Counted from the stretch's first letter, positions 36,081 to 48,609 are shown. The stretch: 64,000 bases of DNA from Sisyra terminalis (GCA_958496175.1 OY292279.1:13392001-13456000); one strand, 5' to 3'. Made by a program: numbers and translations. Notes: generated by a model from the letters alone, not told the origin.

Positions 36081-37776
36081 TACTTTTTAGTTAAATGCCT
36101 TGTTTTAAGACAAGAGGGCTCCTTAAGCCATCGCACCCCATATTTTGAAATTTATTAATCTATTATTTAGTCAAAGAATGTATTCAAGGAATGTAATTTA
36201 ATGAAATAATTTTGGCTAAAGAAATAGTTCGGCTATTAACTCGTTTTTTCCTACTTTTTCTATTATTATATCTTCTATGGCTTATCCTTAATTATAAATA
36301 GATACCTAATTGTCACTGTCGAACAAAACAGGGGATTAATGCAATAATAAATAAAATGACTAATATATCGGCTTATAATAGTCATTTAAATTTTATTTAA
36401 TTTGAGTCATTATGATAACGCGATATACTATGGACAATATGACAATATCTTTATTTCAATCATGTTCAAAAGTGGTCATATGAATATTGAACAATGATGA
36501 GGACAAATCGAACCGCGGGGCGCATTTTCACACTTATGCAACCCAAAAAGCATAAACACTTTTTTATTGCAATGAACGATTGACCGTATTAATTTCTACC
36601 ATTCCTTTTTAAAAATAAGAATTTAGAGGCATTTTGCAGTCATTACATTTAAAATTTTTGTAATAACTTTAAGCGACTAGAATTTTTTGAACATCTAAAA
36701 TACCTTATTTAACCGGTTCTTAGAAGTGGTTACTCGAAAATAGCCGCATTATTGAAGAAGTATTATTGCAACAATCGGTTTTCAGTCTAAGTACATCAAA
36801 AAATTAAACTTCTAAATTGTTTTTTAAGCTTAATATATCAGAATTTCAAATTATTGAAAATCGTCACTAACATTTTATAGATTGTAAGGAATGGTAAAAT
36901 TATACTGGAAAAATATTGACCATTTTTTTCAGGAGTAAATGAAAATTATTCTTTGCACAAATAAAGACATTTTTAAGAACTTGTACCAATGTTTTTTAAC
37001 TTGTATATCTGAAAAATTAATGTAGAATTTATATATGTAAAATTAACACAGCTTATGAATAACCCCTAAGTCTGATAGAAATCCTACCTACTTTCAATTA
37101 CAATAATCATTAACCTTCGCTATTACCTTAACTCTAGTTATCAAATATCCTGATTATCTGAAATAAGCAATTCGTTGAAATTTTTCAATATTTTAATCAC
37201 AGTAACAATAAGATAAGAATGGCCAGTAGAAATCAATTTAATAGATATCATCTGATAGAATATAATCCTCAATCTTTATATCAAATCTCGATAAGTATTA
37301 AGACTCAAAATTAAAACTAATAGAATTTAAAGCAACTAACAACTATTGGAAATTGTAAAGTAAAAATAAATTAACATTTTAAAAGAAAACAAAAATATAA
37401 TTAGTGCAATTTTATTTATCAGCAAAAAGTGCAAAACCTAATATTTTGCAAGAAAACGCATTAAGCATATTTTAACTTTTTATCGGCGAGTAATAAAGCT
37501 ATTCTTAGATAGCTTATAAAAGTAAAAGGAAAATTTTAACACTTAAAAAGCAATATTTGCAATATTATATGGCTTTTAAAATATAGATACAAAATCGGTA
37601 TTAATAAAATGACGCTATTCATGAACAAATAAAAGGATATATTTCCATTACCTTTATTATTTTCCTAATTGGAAGTAAAATAAAAATTAATGGAAATTCC
37701 AACTGTAAAGAATAAAACAATACACTGTTTAATTAGAAATTACCTTTATCACATATTTGATATTCTTGCCATAGTA

Positions 37777-37805
37777 TATAAAGAAAACATTTTTACTTTC
37801 AGATC
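37777..37805 (+). promoter_or_regulatory. TATA/initiator core promoter of the WAP peptide gene
   Basis: The TATA box tatataaag begins at 37778. The initiator-like ttcagatc lies about 22-25 bp further on, giving a predicted start near 37801 and a ~60-nt leader before the ATG at 37863. The spacing is as expected for insect Pol II promoters. Confidence 0.6.
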
Positions 37806-37862
37806 TATTACACTAAGCATTCTTGTGTTTTGGCACGTTTCTATTCCAACCTGTACATTAAA

Positions 37863-38081
37863 ATGAAGTGTTTTAAATTCTTAACAATTATGGTACTTTT
37901 TTTGGTATCCATAAGTTATTTTGGAGCTGAAGTTGAGGCCTGTACGGATTCTCGATGCCCTCCGGTTGGAGATGGAGTCAGCACTTGTGATTCACCATGT
38001 GGAGATCAAAATCCTTGCCCAGCAGGACAAATATGCTGCCCTAAACAATGTGGAACTTATTGTTATAAACCTAACTGTTAA
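37863..38081 (+). CDS. Small secreted WAP-domain peptide
   Basis: This intronless frame gives 72 residues. The ATG at 37863 is chosen because an ideal signal peptide follows at once (MKCFKFLTIMVLFLVSISY, cleavage probably after EVEA, residue 26). Upstream in-frame codons add only a non-hydrophobic stretch. The mature ~46 residues hold ten Cys. Eight of them follow the whey-acidic-protein four-disulfide pattern, with the central CC pair in GQICC and the closing QCGTYC; an extra Cys comes before (CTDSRC) and one at the very end. Family knowledge: single-WAP peptides of arthropods act as antimicrobial or protease-inhibitory factors. It has its own TATA box and poly(A) signal, and lies between the surface-receptor gene and the phosphorylase-like gene. 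The role is inferred. Confidence 0.85.
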   Translation: MKCFKFLTIMVLFLVSISYFGAEVEACTDSRCPPVGDGVSTCDSPCGDQNPCPAGQICCPKQCGTYCYKPNC

Positions 38082-38145
38082 ATTATTATCAATATTTCAT
38101 TGTTAAATTTTTGATTTGCAATTAATACTATTAAAAAAGAATCCA

Positions 38146-38151
38146 AATAAA
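38146..38151 (+). terminator. Poly(A) signal of the WAP peptide gene
   Basis: AATAAA lies 65 bp after the stop codon, followed by A/T-rich sequence and a gaattttt T-rich block. Confidence 0.65.
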
Positions 38152-39378
38152 ACATTTTAAAAATGTATAAAATGTAAATTGAATTTTTCATTGTGAACTT
38201 GAGCTTTAGCAATATTACACTATAGGAACTATAAAACGGCTTAAGTTCGAATACTCGGACTAGTGATGTAATAATTTTTCTCATATTTTCAAATATTAAA
38301 GTAAATGAACAAATTTAAAGTCAATTCCTTTCTCAAATTCCAAGGGTCAAACGATGTTATGTTTTGATTTACTTTATAATGTATTCAACTATCATTCTAA
38401 TCGATTAATTAGAAAAAAAAAACGGTTAATTTTTAAAATTGCTGCTGAAGGTTTGGGACAAGACTTTACCTTTTTTACCCGGTTCGTTGGACAAAGAAAT
38501 CCCACAATGCCAACGTCATCATTAACATATGTTGGTGTCTACTGAAGATTTTTCATGCTGTATAAAAAAAAATATTTCGCATACCTCGGCATTTAAATCT
38601 AGTTATCAAAAGGGTATTAAATTTGTTTTTTAAAGTTTTATTAACATAAATATTACATCAATGAAATAATACTCCTATTGTACATTATCAGGAAGATTTG
38701 TAATTGTCTCGAACACTTTATGTGCATGTTAATTAGCACCAACATATTGATAAATTCATGCATTGGAAGTTTAACAAAATTTAAATCTCTATGACTCTGT
38801 AATATGTATACTTATATTATAAGTTTAATTAAATTCGAGAAGTGATTCATCTAATTCGCTAAATCTCTCTAAACTGTAAGTAGATTTATTTAAAATTATG
38901 AAAAAACTAAAAAAAACAGGATTTTCCCCAATTTGTAAAATGGCTAGGCTTGTCAATGTTATTTTAGAAACTAATATTTGACTAGCCCAATTAAAAAATT
39001 AGATAAATATAAATATACGTAAATAAATAATAAATATAGTACGAAAAAAATATATTACTCTGATATAAATAAGAACGATTTGTGCAGTAAGTTTAAATTA
39101 GTAATTAGTAATTCACACACGAAAGAAAGTAAAATGTTATGATATTCTGGCACAATCGTTTTTTTTTTTCTTAAAAATAATAAAAAAGTGCGTTTTTGAA
39201 TTTTTAAGGAACGATAACTTGATTGTTCAAATATAATTTTATATTCTATTATGATCGTTGTTTATAGGTGTCTTCCGAAATATAGGGACACTATTGTGTA
39301 GTACTATACTACATAAGTCGATGAAACTTATTACAGTATAAAGAAGTTTATTAGAATTTATTTTAACATATGCAGTAT

Positions 39379-39649
39379 CAAGGACAGATTGGGGCACGTG
39401 CCCCCTCCCAGGGTATTTTTGTGTACTGTTGAGATTCCATAACAGTACATACTTAGAAGCAAATCAAATTATTCAAGTTGTGAAAATATATGAATCAAGT
39501 AACAGAAAGAACATTAGTGAAACTCTAGTCTATTTCTGGCAGAAATTGCGAATTTTTTTCGTAATCCCTTTCACGCTTTTGCAAATGAAAGATGTTATTG
39601 TCCCCGCCCCCTAGCAAAAAATCCTGAATCCGTCAGAAATCCGTCCTTG
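39379..39649. mobile_element. hAT-type MITE, 271 bp, with exact 8-bp target duplication
   Basis: Terminal repeats CAAGGACAGATT (39379) and, inverted, CAAGGACGGATT (ending 39649). Both flanks read TGCAGTAT (39371-39378 and 39650-39657), identical in all 8 bases. Internal G/C-rich subterminal blocks (ggggcacgtgccccctccc; gtccccgccccctag) stand out against the A/T background. Noncoding. Confidence 0.85.
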
Positions 39650-39769
39650 TGCAGTATAGTGAAATCATTTGATGTGTAAAATGAAAAATTGCAAATAAAA
39701 TAAAATATGAATTATGATAGTTTTAGTGTTCTTAATATTATACTGCAAGTATCTTACTTCCGCGTTTCC

Positions 39770-40190
39770 CAAAGTGCGGTACGAGAAGAGCTTGACGCTT
39801 TCTGGAGGACTTAATTAGCTTCGATTCCAGTTTCGGGGTCAATTATTTTTTAATTGTAGCTCCAATTTGGCTCTGGAAACAATCTTTAACTCTAAGTTCG
39901 ACTCCGACTCCAGCTCTGGTCTAAATTTCTATGACTTAATCATAAAATTAAACGTAATTGTATCGATTTGAGACTTGAAAAAAAAAATGAGGTTCAACTA
40001 ATTAAATTACTTTTTATGCATTCACTGTATATAATTCTTATGAATTCACGAATTGGAGTCAATACAAATTAGCTTCATCTTCAAAATCTTCCAACCTCTT
40101 TGTCTTGACTCCAGTTGCTCGACCTGGTACATCATACCATATTTTAGCTCCACTTGGTACAAGTGATTCGGACAAAACGAGGAGTACTCA
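39770..40190. repeat. Repeat rich in gactccagctc words
   Basis: Words such as ctccgactccagctctgg and cttgactccagttgctcgac, with inverted counterparts, recur through this stretch. They resemble the termini of the element at 53700-54013. The ends are not clear. Confidence 0.35.
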
Positions 40191-40452
40191 GCGTAACAAT
40201 TATATAAAAACGATACAAATATATTAAAAATTTGGAAAACACTGTCTTACTGCTTTATCGTTAGCGCTAGCTGTGTTGGATAGAATAGATCAATGAAAAT
40301 ATAAAAGAACAACTTTCAATGTACGGTATGTCTTATACCTTACAATGTAATCAGTACATTTCGGAAGACACCCAAGGTTAGTTTAACATTAAAACTAGAT
40401 TAAAAAAACTACTGGTTTTCTATAAATGCATCTTTTTTAGTTTTTAAATTGA

Positions 40453-43400
40453 CTAGACATTTGTCGGTGGTTCCATACCACAGACAATGGCTTTCATAAC
40501 GCTAGCTGCTACCAATGAGGCATATGGCTGCCATTCACGGCGTCGAGATCCATCTTTATAGTCAGCAATTCCTCGAATACACATAAAACTATCGCGACAA
40601 TTGCCAATTATTGACTCAATTACCGTATCGTATTCGGCATCGAAAGCTAACGCGCCAGTTTGTGAGGATAATTGTTGTCGCATTTGATCGTGGCATGTAA
40701 CCCGACGTCCAGAGGCAATAGGGGCCAGGTGGACTCGAGGACGCCCTTCTAATCGTTTCACAGCAGAATGTGTAGGAGTTGGATGAGCTACTTCAATAAC
40801 GTCTTGTTCGCCGATTGACATGTAAAGTTTGTCAGATTCGGCGGGAGGGGCTCGGAAATCAGTCTCTTCGTTACGTTCTTCAAAAGATTGTAGCGCTTCA
40901 TTTAAATATTTCATCCACGGGGGTTCATTATTTGCATCGTTTTCGAATGCGCTTTTTAAATTTTGTGCGATTTCTTGTAATCCAGCATTAGTCGGCACGT
41001 ATGGTTTTAAGTCAAATGATACGCCATTGTCTCCTTTGCTTGCCTTGTTTTCTGCGTTTTGGCAATATACGTATACATACCTTTAAAAATTATTGATTGT
41101 ATAGCTATAATAAAGACTATCGCAACAAATACTAAAATATAAAAATTTACTTTTGTTCAGGTCTTGCCACAGATACGACCACATCTCCAAGTCGGACATG
41201 TTTTGAATAATCCGTGAAATGGGGAACTCCTCCAGCAACTCCTACAAGCAAAACGTGGTCGACACGCTGGAATGTTCCCAGCAATCTTGTGGTTGTGTTT
41301 CCTGCAGCTATCATCGCTTCTCGACTGTGGCCAACAGTTGGAAGTTTTGTACAGACGACCCGATGTGCACCAATATTTCCCAAAGTATACACATTAGATT
41401 CGCCTAGAAAAATTAAATTGATAGTTAAAATTAAGTATATCACTTCAGAAACGAAACCGTCACCATTTCAATGGCAACATTTGATGTTTAAAAGCACACA
41501 AATTTATACAAATTTTCAAATAATCACATCATTGTTTTTTAAATATGTACAATTAAATAAAAGCAAAACTCATTTTATTATATTTTAAAAAAAAATTATC
41601 TAATCCTCTTTTAAAACATAAGTGCAGAGACGAATTTATTTGGATAACTTGAGTTTTCCGAAATACAAGCTTCAATACAAATAAATAATCAAAAGACAAA
41701 ATAAGTAAGTTCTATAAAAATATGGGTTACTAGGTGGTGTATCTAAAATGGGGTAGGTAGGGTGTGTTTTAGACTTCCTTTAAGAAAGAATTCATTCACT
41801 CGATTGTCTTATTCGATTTATTACTATAGTAATTTACTCAACTATATCACCCAACTCATTTTCTCAACTTAATCGATTTTAAAGTTTCTAGAAGTATATT
41901 TCTTACAATCTACAGACTACAATAAAAGTAAATTGTGGTAATTATATTTAATTTTTTTCAATCGTTATTCACTAAAATTATCTTAAATATTATTTAATTT
42001 TCAGCAGGAAAGTGGACATTGAAAGGATGTAAATCCATGTACTAATAATTAATTCTGCGACGTTTCGGTTCTTTATTTGACCTTCATCAGGCTTCTAGAA
42101 AATCATATTAATACAAACACATGTTTACAGAACTTTTCAGGACATTCTTAATTGTTAAATTGTTCATTCACCTTTTTAAGAATGTCCTGAAAAGTTCTGG
42201 AAACATGTTTTTGTATAAATATGATTTTTTAGAAGCCTGATGAAGGTCAAATAAAGGACCGAAACGTCGCAGAATTAATTATTAGTACATGGATTTACAT
42301 CCTTTCAATGTCCACTTTCCTGTTAAAAATTAAATAATATTATATAAAATATGGACACAACAAATTTGTCGATTATCTTAAATGCTTGGAATGTCTTTTT
42401 CTTTATGTTATACACTAACATGTGCAAAACAATGAATTATATTAGAGTGGATATGCTACTGCTAACAATGATTTTTATGCAAATAATTTCCATAATAAGC
42501 ATAAGAAAGCCGTTTTTACAGTTATAACCGGATATTTATGGGAAATCTGCCCCCGTGGCGTTTTCTATTATCAGGATTGAAGCACTGATTTTGATGAATA
42601 TCGTGAAATAACGCAGCACAAAAGAAGGTGAATGTACTTATTTAGGACGTTTTGGAGTCACACAAAAGTTTGTTTAGGCACAAAGTTATAGAAAAAAGTT
42701 TTTATTTTTTTGAATTGTTATTTACCGTTGCTTTATAACTAAGGTCTTTAGCGACTCTAGGGTTAATAAAAATTCATAATCGAGAAATATTGAAAATTTG
42801 TTCGATACGAGGATCCAACCCAGAACTTAATAGTTTACACCTAGAACTTTATTTATATAGTTTCCCTTTAAAAACTCCTCAGTATAAATAAGTATTAAAA
42901 GCATTTTCTGACAAGTTATTTATATTTTTTGTACTAAAATGATTCCTTTCATCCAAATAGAAAACGACGTGGGGTAGATTTTCTATATATCTACGGCTAT
43001 ACCTTTAGCAAGCCAGTAAAACCGAAATCTTAATATTTCGTTTGATAGATTGATAGAAAAGTTTGATTTTCACTTGGATTGAAGTTGATTTGAAACCTTC
43101 GTTCGTCTCTTAGAAAGGTGATATTCCTAAGCAAATGTGAAAATTATGTGTAGTAAAGAAACAAATCACCCGAAATGTGCTCTTCAGTGATGTGAGTCAC
43201 GTGGATGCATTGTGGTGGCTTATGTATTAACAGTATTCATTCATTGGATTAGATAATTTTCGATTCTATGTGCATACGATCACATATTAAGGAATTATTC
43301 TATGGATTAAGGAAAAATACGTGGTGATTGCAACACTGGCATTGATGCGGGTGAATAATGTTAAAACGGTCTGCATGATGAGCATTTTTACCTATGAACG

Positions 43401-46400
43401 TTGCATTTTTCAGTGACCATTCTGAGATTATGTGTTATGGGCGCAGCACCCCAGCAACAAATATATTTTTGATTTTAAAAATAAAAGACACACACATTAA
43501 GATTTTGCCGTTTTATAATCTTACCAAATCGAGTTTGTCGAACTACATTTTTATTACCACCATCATCGATTACGGTCACTGTACCTGTTTATTGTTTAAA
43601 AAATTTAAATAAAACGAAAAAAACGTAACTATCGACCATATCTTTGGGTTTTAATTTTAATTATTTATTAGTGTTACTTTCTTTTTAAATAAAATACTTA
43701 CCAACTGTTGTATATCTCACAAAAGTTTCCTTGTTCTCAATCATAGCATCAACTGCTAATTTTTCACAGTACTGTCCAGTTATGATGGCAATTGTGGGTT
43801 GTTTGGCACTGACCATCGTGGGCATTTGCTTGACAACGGTAACTTCTTCTTCAGCATGTTGAGCCCTTGTGAAAGCCACCCCATTTTCTAAAGACTTGAC
43901 TACACCACGTTCGGTCAGTTGAAACAAAATATTGGCTACGTCATTTTCAGGCCAGTTATTCTCCCTAATACAAAAAGGAAGTGAATACTTGTAAATTAAT
44001 GCAATAAACAAATCAAATACCGAGCGATTTCTTCCACAGTAACAGGATTTGGAAATGCTGATTCGATAAGTTGTAACACACGCTCCTCATTTAATTCAAT
44101 CACTTTTCCGAAACAACTTTCATCCCCCGATACTACAATAAAAGGATATTTATGTAGTATAATTGAATCAATTTAATACGAATTAGCGACTTACAAGGCC
44201 TTGTTGGTGCTTCAATTACTTCTCCCAACTGTTGTAATTCCACCTCCAATTTTTTCAACATATCATAATTGTGTTGCATCAACTTCATTATTTTTTTAAT
44301 GTATCCCACATAATCTAAAAGAAGTAACATTTAAATAACAAATTTGAACAGAATTTCAAAATAAATAAGACCTATTAAAATTTGGCAATTTTCAGAAATG
44401 AGGAAGTTTTGACTAAAATTAATGCTAATTATAATAAACATCATAATTATAAAGTTTATCTTAATTTTTTCTTTGGAATATTATACAGATACATATTAAT
44501 AACAATGTTTATGAATAATTATGATTATTTCCAAAAAATTAATTAGTTTATTGTTGTAAAACTAACATTAATAGTAGCTCAAACCGAACACTTTTTATCT
44601 TCAGTACAAGAAACCAGTTTTTCAGTTTACCCGTTTGATATGGGTTTCTTAAGATTACAAATAATATGAATAAAATATTCAAATTTGAACGATTTAATAA
44701 CTTTTTTTCAGAAACATACGTCGAATGTTAAGAAAACTGTAGGTCAAAAAATAACGAAAAATATTAGTCTTAACTTTAATTGTTGTTGCAACAATGACGT
44801 AGTTCCGTCCGCCATAAAAACGATATCTTAACTTTATAATTTTAAATTACAAAAATACATTCCCAAATTTTAATAAAGTACTTCTGTCGAAGTACTGACA
44901 CCAATAGGTCAAACAATACAGTACAAAAAGGCTAGAAGTTCGACAAAAGAAGGATATATAAGACGGGACCTCTTTTTATTAATTATATTCCAAATTTCGA
45001 TCAAAATAAGTTTGAAAAACACAAATGGATTTTTGGAGTCGCTGATTACGAGATTACGAATAAAGGGTTCATTATGTTCGCGACTTACCGAAGGACGTAA
45101 TAAACACATCCTATATTTACAAAACTATAGTCGATAATATTTCGAAAAACTCCAAGAAATCAAGCTCATTATCATCCTCAAGTAGGTATCGTATTCGTAA
45201 AAAGCGATGTCAATGACCTTCCTTGTATGTTTTTCATATTCATTTAAAAATTTGAAGAAAAACTTCAGGATATTAGGTCACAGTCTACCCTCAGGTAGGG
45301 GCGGACTAAGGCCTAGGCAACCTAAGCAAGTGTCTAGGTCCCCTGATTTTTGGCGCCCGAAAATTAAATTAGGTTCTTATTTTTTATTTAACAGATAAAC
45401 GTGATGTTTATATTTATTGCTGAAACGTATCTAAATTATATCGAATCGATAAAGTCGACAAGTGTGATAGGCCAGGAATTACTATGTAGCCAAGGGCCTG
45501 CTTTAGCCTTAGCCCGTCACTGCCCTCAAGTACGACAAGAAACCCAATGGACCTCATATTCGTAGTAGGCGACCACAAACGTATGTTTCGAAACAATTTT
45601 CTATTAAGTTTAAGAAAAAATAATAATCATCTCTAAAAGATAAGGTGGACACCAACCTCTTAGTATATTGAGAAACTTTGTATTCCGTATATTCGTAATC
45701 AAGAATCCCCAAAACAAAAGATCAGAACTAACTTCAAAGAAAACTCAAAAAAAAACTTCCGGATATCCGTTTCCGGAACCTCCAGGTGTATCCAGGATCT
45801 TAAAGAACCCTAATATTCAATGTCCACTCAAAAAATTCACTTTTTGGGCAGCACAAATACAACAATCCGTTTGTATAGAATAAAAAGGGATAACATTATT
45901 AAAACTTTGGAACCAAATACCAAAATTCACATACGAATTGACTTTTTCCTGATTAAAACATTCTTTACATACTGAACAATGTAAGACTAAAATCATGTAA
46001 AATATCCAAAGAAATAATATATTTTGTTGAATTGTTAAGAAAAGGATTTATTTAGGGAACATAGAGGTTTAAAATGTTTAATTTATAGCACTGAAAAATA
46101 TTTAATTGGATATGAGATAGTATCGGATAAGTTTTATTCCAATTCAATTTTTGTTCGAAGAAAATTATGTTTTCCGGTTTTCCTTTCCGTTCCGGTTCAA
46201 TATCTTGCAAGAATTAAGAGTGAAAAATACGATAAATTAAAACGGAACAAACCTCGAGGAAATTCATTAGGGCTAACTAGTTCTCTGAAGAAAGATTGTG
46301 CAACCGCCGCATGTTCATACTCGGGAAGACTTGGCTTAAACCAAAACCGTAGTTTACGGGCCTCCTTTGTGTGTTTATCATTATGTGCGTTTACCAAAAA

Positions 46401-46834
46401 GACTCGAAACTCTAAAGCTACTTGAGCGGGAAAAATATCTTCATTATCTGAAAGAGAAAAAAATATTACAAACAATAAACAGTAACAATGAATGAAGTTA
46501 AAGCAAACAAATGCTGAGGCAGCTAGAATTAATGTAGGTCAATTAATCATGTTGACCCTGGCCTGACCCAATGAAACCTTGGTTTAATGCAATCAAATCG
46601 ACAAAACTTAATACTGAATTACACTAAATTAGATTTACCATTGTTGATCGATTCTTTGTTGATGACGATTCCGGTATGGTCACCACCTGCAATATGCACT
46701 TTTTTGTTCTCTGCAGACTCAGGAGTGCTGGCATTGTTCGCCTCTGCCACAGGTTTGCGTTCGATAATTAGCGTAGTCGAATTAGAAGTTTTGCACTTGG
46801 GTGTCATCACAACATTTTCACGTATTTCTGGCAT
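40453..46834 (-). CDS. Winged-helix plus nucleoside-phosphorylase-like protein
   Basis: Seven exons: complement(40453..41080, 41151..41403, 43702..43964, 44021..44132, 44195..44314, 46253..46447, 46639..46834), 588 residues, all junctions GT-AG and in phase. There is no signal peptide, so it is cytosolic or nuclear. The ATG at 46834 is 22 bp after an acceptor-like ttcag, so a 5' noncoding exon probably lies upstream. Residues 1-60 look unstructured. A conserved-looking globular segment follows, then a Lys/Leu/Glu coiled region (about 132-162), then a winged-helix-like fold (about 178-235, VTVEEIARENNWPENDVANI). The PNP/UDP-phosphorylase/MTA-nucleosidase-like fold runs from about 255 to 580, with VGVAGGVP (~350), FDAEYDTV (Glu near 528) and RGIADYKDG (Asp near 553), at the places of the DMExA and R-G-I-S-D active-site elements. 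Whether it is an enzyme or a nucleoside sensor is not shown by sequence. Confidence 0.88.
41985..42352. repeat. Palindromic element with hammerhead-like core
   Basis: Arms of ~160 bp are near-perfect inverted copies: ggaaagtggacattgaaagg at 42007, and its reverse complement near 42300-42320, with a centre near 42160. The right arm contains CTGATGA (42237-42243), a potential 4-bp stem GGTC/GACC with an 8-nt loop (42245-42260), then GAAAC (42261-42265). It lies in the third intron from the 3' end of the phosphorylase-like gene model (41404-43701). Noncoding. Confidence 0.8.
42713..42828 (-). repeat. tRNA-derived SINE, head-truncated
   Basis: The tail and body are intact (gttatttaccgttgctttat, cgactctagggttaataaaa, ttgttcgatacgaggatcc). 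The tRNA head stops near the box B region. It lies in the same intron as the palindromic element, in sense orientation. Confidence 0.8.
45296..45522. mobile_element. hAT-type MITE, 227 bp
   Basis: Termini are TAGGGGCGGACTAAGGC and, inverted, CAGTGACGGGCTAAGGC. Flanks are ccctcagg (45288-45295) and ccctcaag (45523-45530), 7 of 8 identical, an 8-bp target duplication. It lies in the 1.94 kb intron 44315-46252 of the phosphorylase-like gene. Confidence 0.75.
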
Positions 46835-46855
46835 TTTGATTGTATTTTTCAAGCA

Positions 46856-47340
46856 CTGAACAAGAATTGCAACTAATTGTTAAATTGATATTTGAATAAA
46901 TGCACGTTTAGTTTCTCTTCATTGCATCAAACGGATAAGGTGGGGACTGGTGGGAACAACAATTGGGCTCCCTTCTCATTTAATTTATATGAAACCAATT
47001 TAATGGACTGATGATTGTATTATTTTTCATAGAATAGATCACTAAATAGACTCATCAAGTATTCATTAAAAAACCCTTTATTTTAGTCCACATTTTCATT
47101 CTCTAATACAAAAACCATGTTTTTGAATTGAAAGTGAAAGTACTTATGTAAATGATTCCCACTATCATCCGTTTAAAACAATGAAAAATTGAAAAGAACC
47201 AACTACGAGTATTAGATATGTGCGCCTTACTTATATGGAACTGCAATTAACAGAATTTAAATGTAATCTTTAAATGATTTTTAGTATTTTTTAGTATTTT
47301 AGTATTAAATGATTAGTAGGAGATACAAAACTTTCAATGG
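46856..47340. other. Upstream region of the phosphorylase-like gene
   Basis: On the minus strand an acceptor-like ttcag ends at 46856, so at least part of this stretch is intron before the first coding exon. No upstream noncoding exon could be identified. No other feature seen. Confidence 0.4.
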
Positions 47341-48122
47341 CTAATAAGTTGCCTACATACAGTAGATCATGAATCCTTTCGACGTCAATTCCAAAAACTC
47401 TTTTTAGAATAGTTTTATTTTTCTTCAATTTACCTGAATAATGCTTACTAATAAGGATAGTACCAGGAAAAGGACTTAAAAGATAATCCAAACAAATCTT
47501 GCAAAAGCAGAATCAAATACAGGCGTGTCGAAGTCCACAGCATTATATCATATAGCTGCATAAACTTAGAATGAGCAAATAAAATCCGGAAATAAATACT
47601 CCGGAGAAAAATTATCCAAGGTTACGATAAAAGAACCTTCGAGAAAACATAACAAAAGATTTCTAAACTTAGAAAGGAATAAAATCAAAATGCTAGTAGA
47701 TTTGATGACAATACACTGCTAATAAGTTGCCTACATACAGTAGACCATGAATCCTTTCAATATTAATTCCAAAAATATTTTTAGAAGAGTTTTATTTTCT
47801 TTCAATTTACCTGAGTAATGCTTACTAATAAGGATAGTACCACGAAAAGAACTTAAAAGTAAAGATAATTCAAACAAATCTTCTTCCAAAGGAGGCTCAA
47901 AAGCATGCCATTTATGGATCCGAAATCAAATACAGGCGTGTGGATTTCCACAGCATTATATCAGATAGCTGCATAAACTTAGCATGAGCAAATAAAATCC
48001 GAAAATAAATACTCCGGAGAAAAATTATCTAAGGTTACGATAAAAAAACCTTCGAGAAAACAACAAGAGATTTTTAGAAGGAAATAAATCAAAATGTTAG
48101 AAGCTTTGTTGACAAGACACTG
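47341..48122. repeat. Tandem duplication, units of 378 and 404 bp
   Basis: Unit 1 is 47341-47718 and unit 2 is 47719-48122. Both start ctaataagttgcctacatac and both end gacaatacactg or gacaagacactg. Unit 2 has an extra ~26 bp. On the minus strand both can be read as a similar peptide (GTILISKHYSGKLK with an Asn-Lys-Thr and R-I-H-x-L-L-Y-V-G-N-L-L-A context). Unit 1 keeps that frame across its length; unit 2 breaks it. The peptide is not recognised. Confidence 0.8.
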
Positions 48123-48609
48123 TAATCTAAGGAAACATCCCCGAAATAAAGTATGAAATATATAGAAAAAAATACAAAAAAGGGGAGGCGAAAAGAAAGC
48201 CTGTTCTCAAGTCTTTTCTGCTTGTTTTTAGAGCACCTAAATATTCGCAAGGATCCAATAATTACTGAGATTCTCCTAAAACGATGTTCGTCTTAGATTA
48301 CATCGATTATACAGTACAGAAATTGTTCTTAAGTATTTCCGGTGTTCTGGTTCTTTTCTATCGCATTAAAGCAACGGAAAGGAATCGTGAATGTATATTG
48401 AATAATTCTGTGAACAATTAATTCGTGAGATGAAAATTTTATGAAATTAATTTATTGTCTTATCTTATAATAATAGATTCTTTAATTATGAAAACGGATC
48501 TTATTATCAGTTCATTAATTTGTTTTTAAGATGTAAGAAAGATTACTTTCTGTTTTGTTTACATAAACATATAAGGTAAAAAGTAATTTTGTTATATAAC
48601 TTTTTTTTC
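48123..48609. other. Spacer, nothing recognised
   Basis: Noncoding stretch between the tandem duplication and a SINE. No motif recognised. Confidence 0.45.

Larger units (their letters stand above)
34562..37776. other. Intergenic; short tandem repeat and SINE copies
   Basis: No gene supported. It holds a two-copy ~40-bp tandem repeat and two SINE pieces (listed separately). Between 36090 and 37776 the DNA is A/T-rich with no recognisable feature. Confidence 0.5.
38152..40452. other. Intergenic, a MITE and a hAT-like repeat, no gene
   Basis: Open frames at 38354 and 39429 lack leaders or domains; the second lies inside the MITE at 39379-39649. The part 39700-40260 contains repeated ctccgactccagctc-like words, described separately. 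Confidence 0.5.

Noticed and set aside
41214..41588. 124-codon plus-strand frame
   Set aside because: Antisense shadow of the phosphorylase-like exon, then intron; the sense strand has the family motifs and splice sites.
43394..43612. 72-codon plus-strand frame in an intron
   Set aside because: No leader, domain or repeat identity; in-intron A/T-rich sequence.
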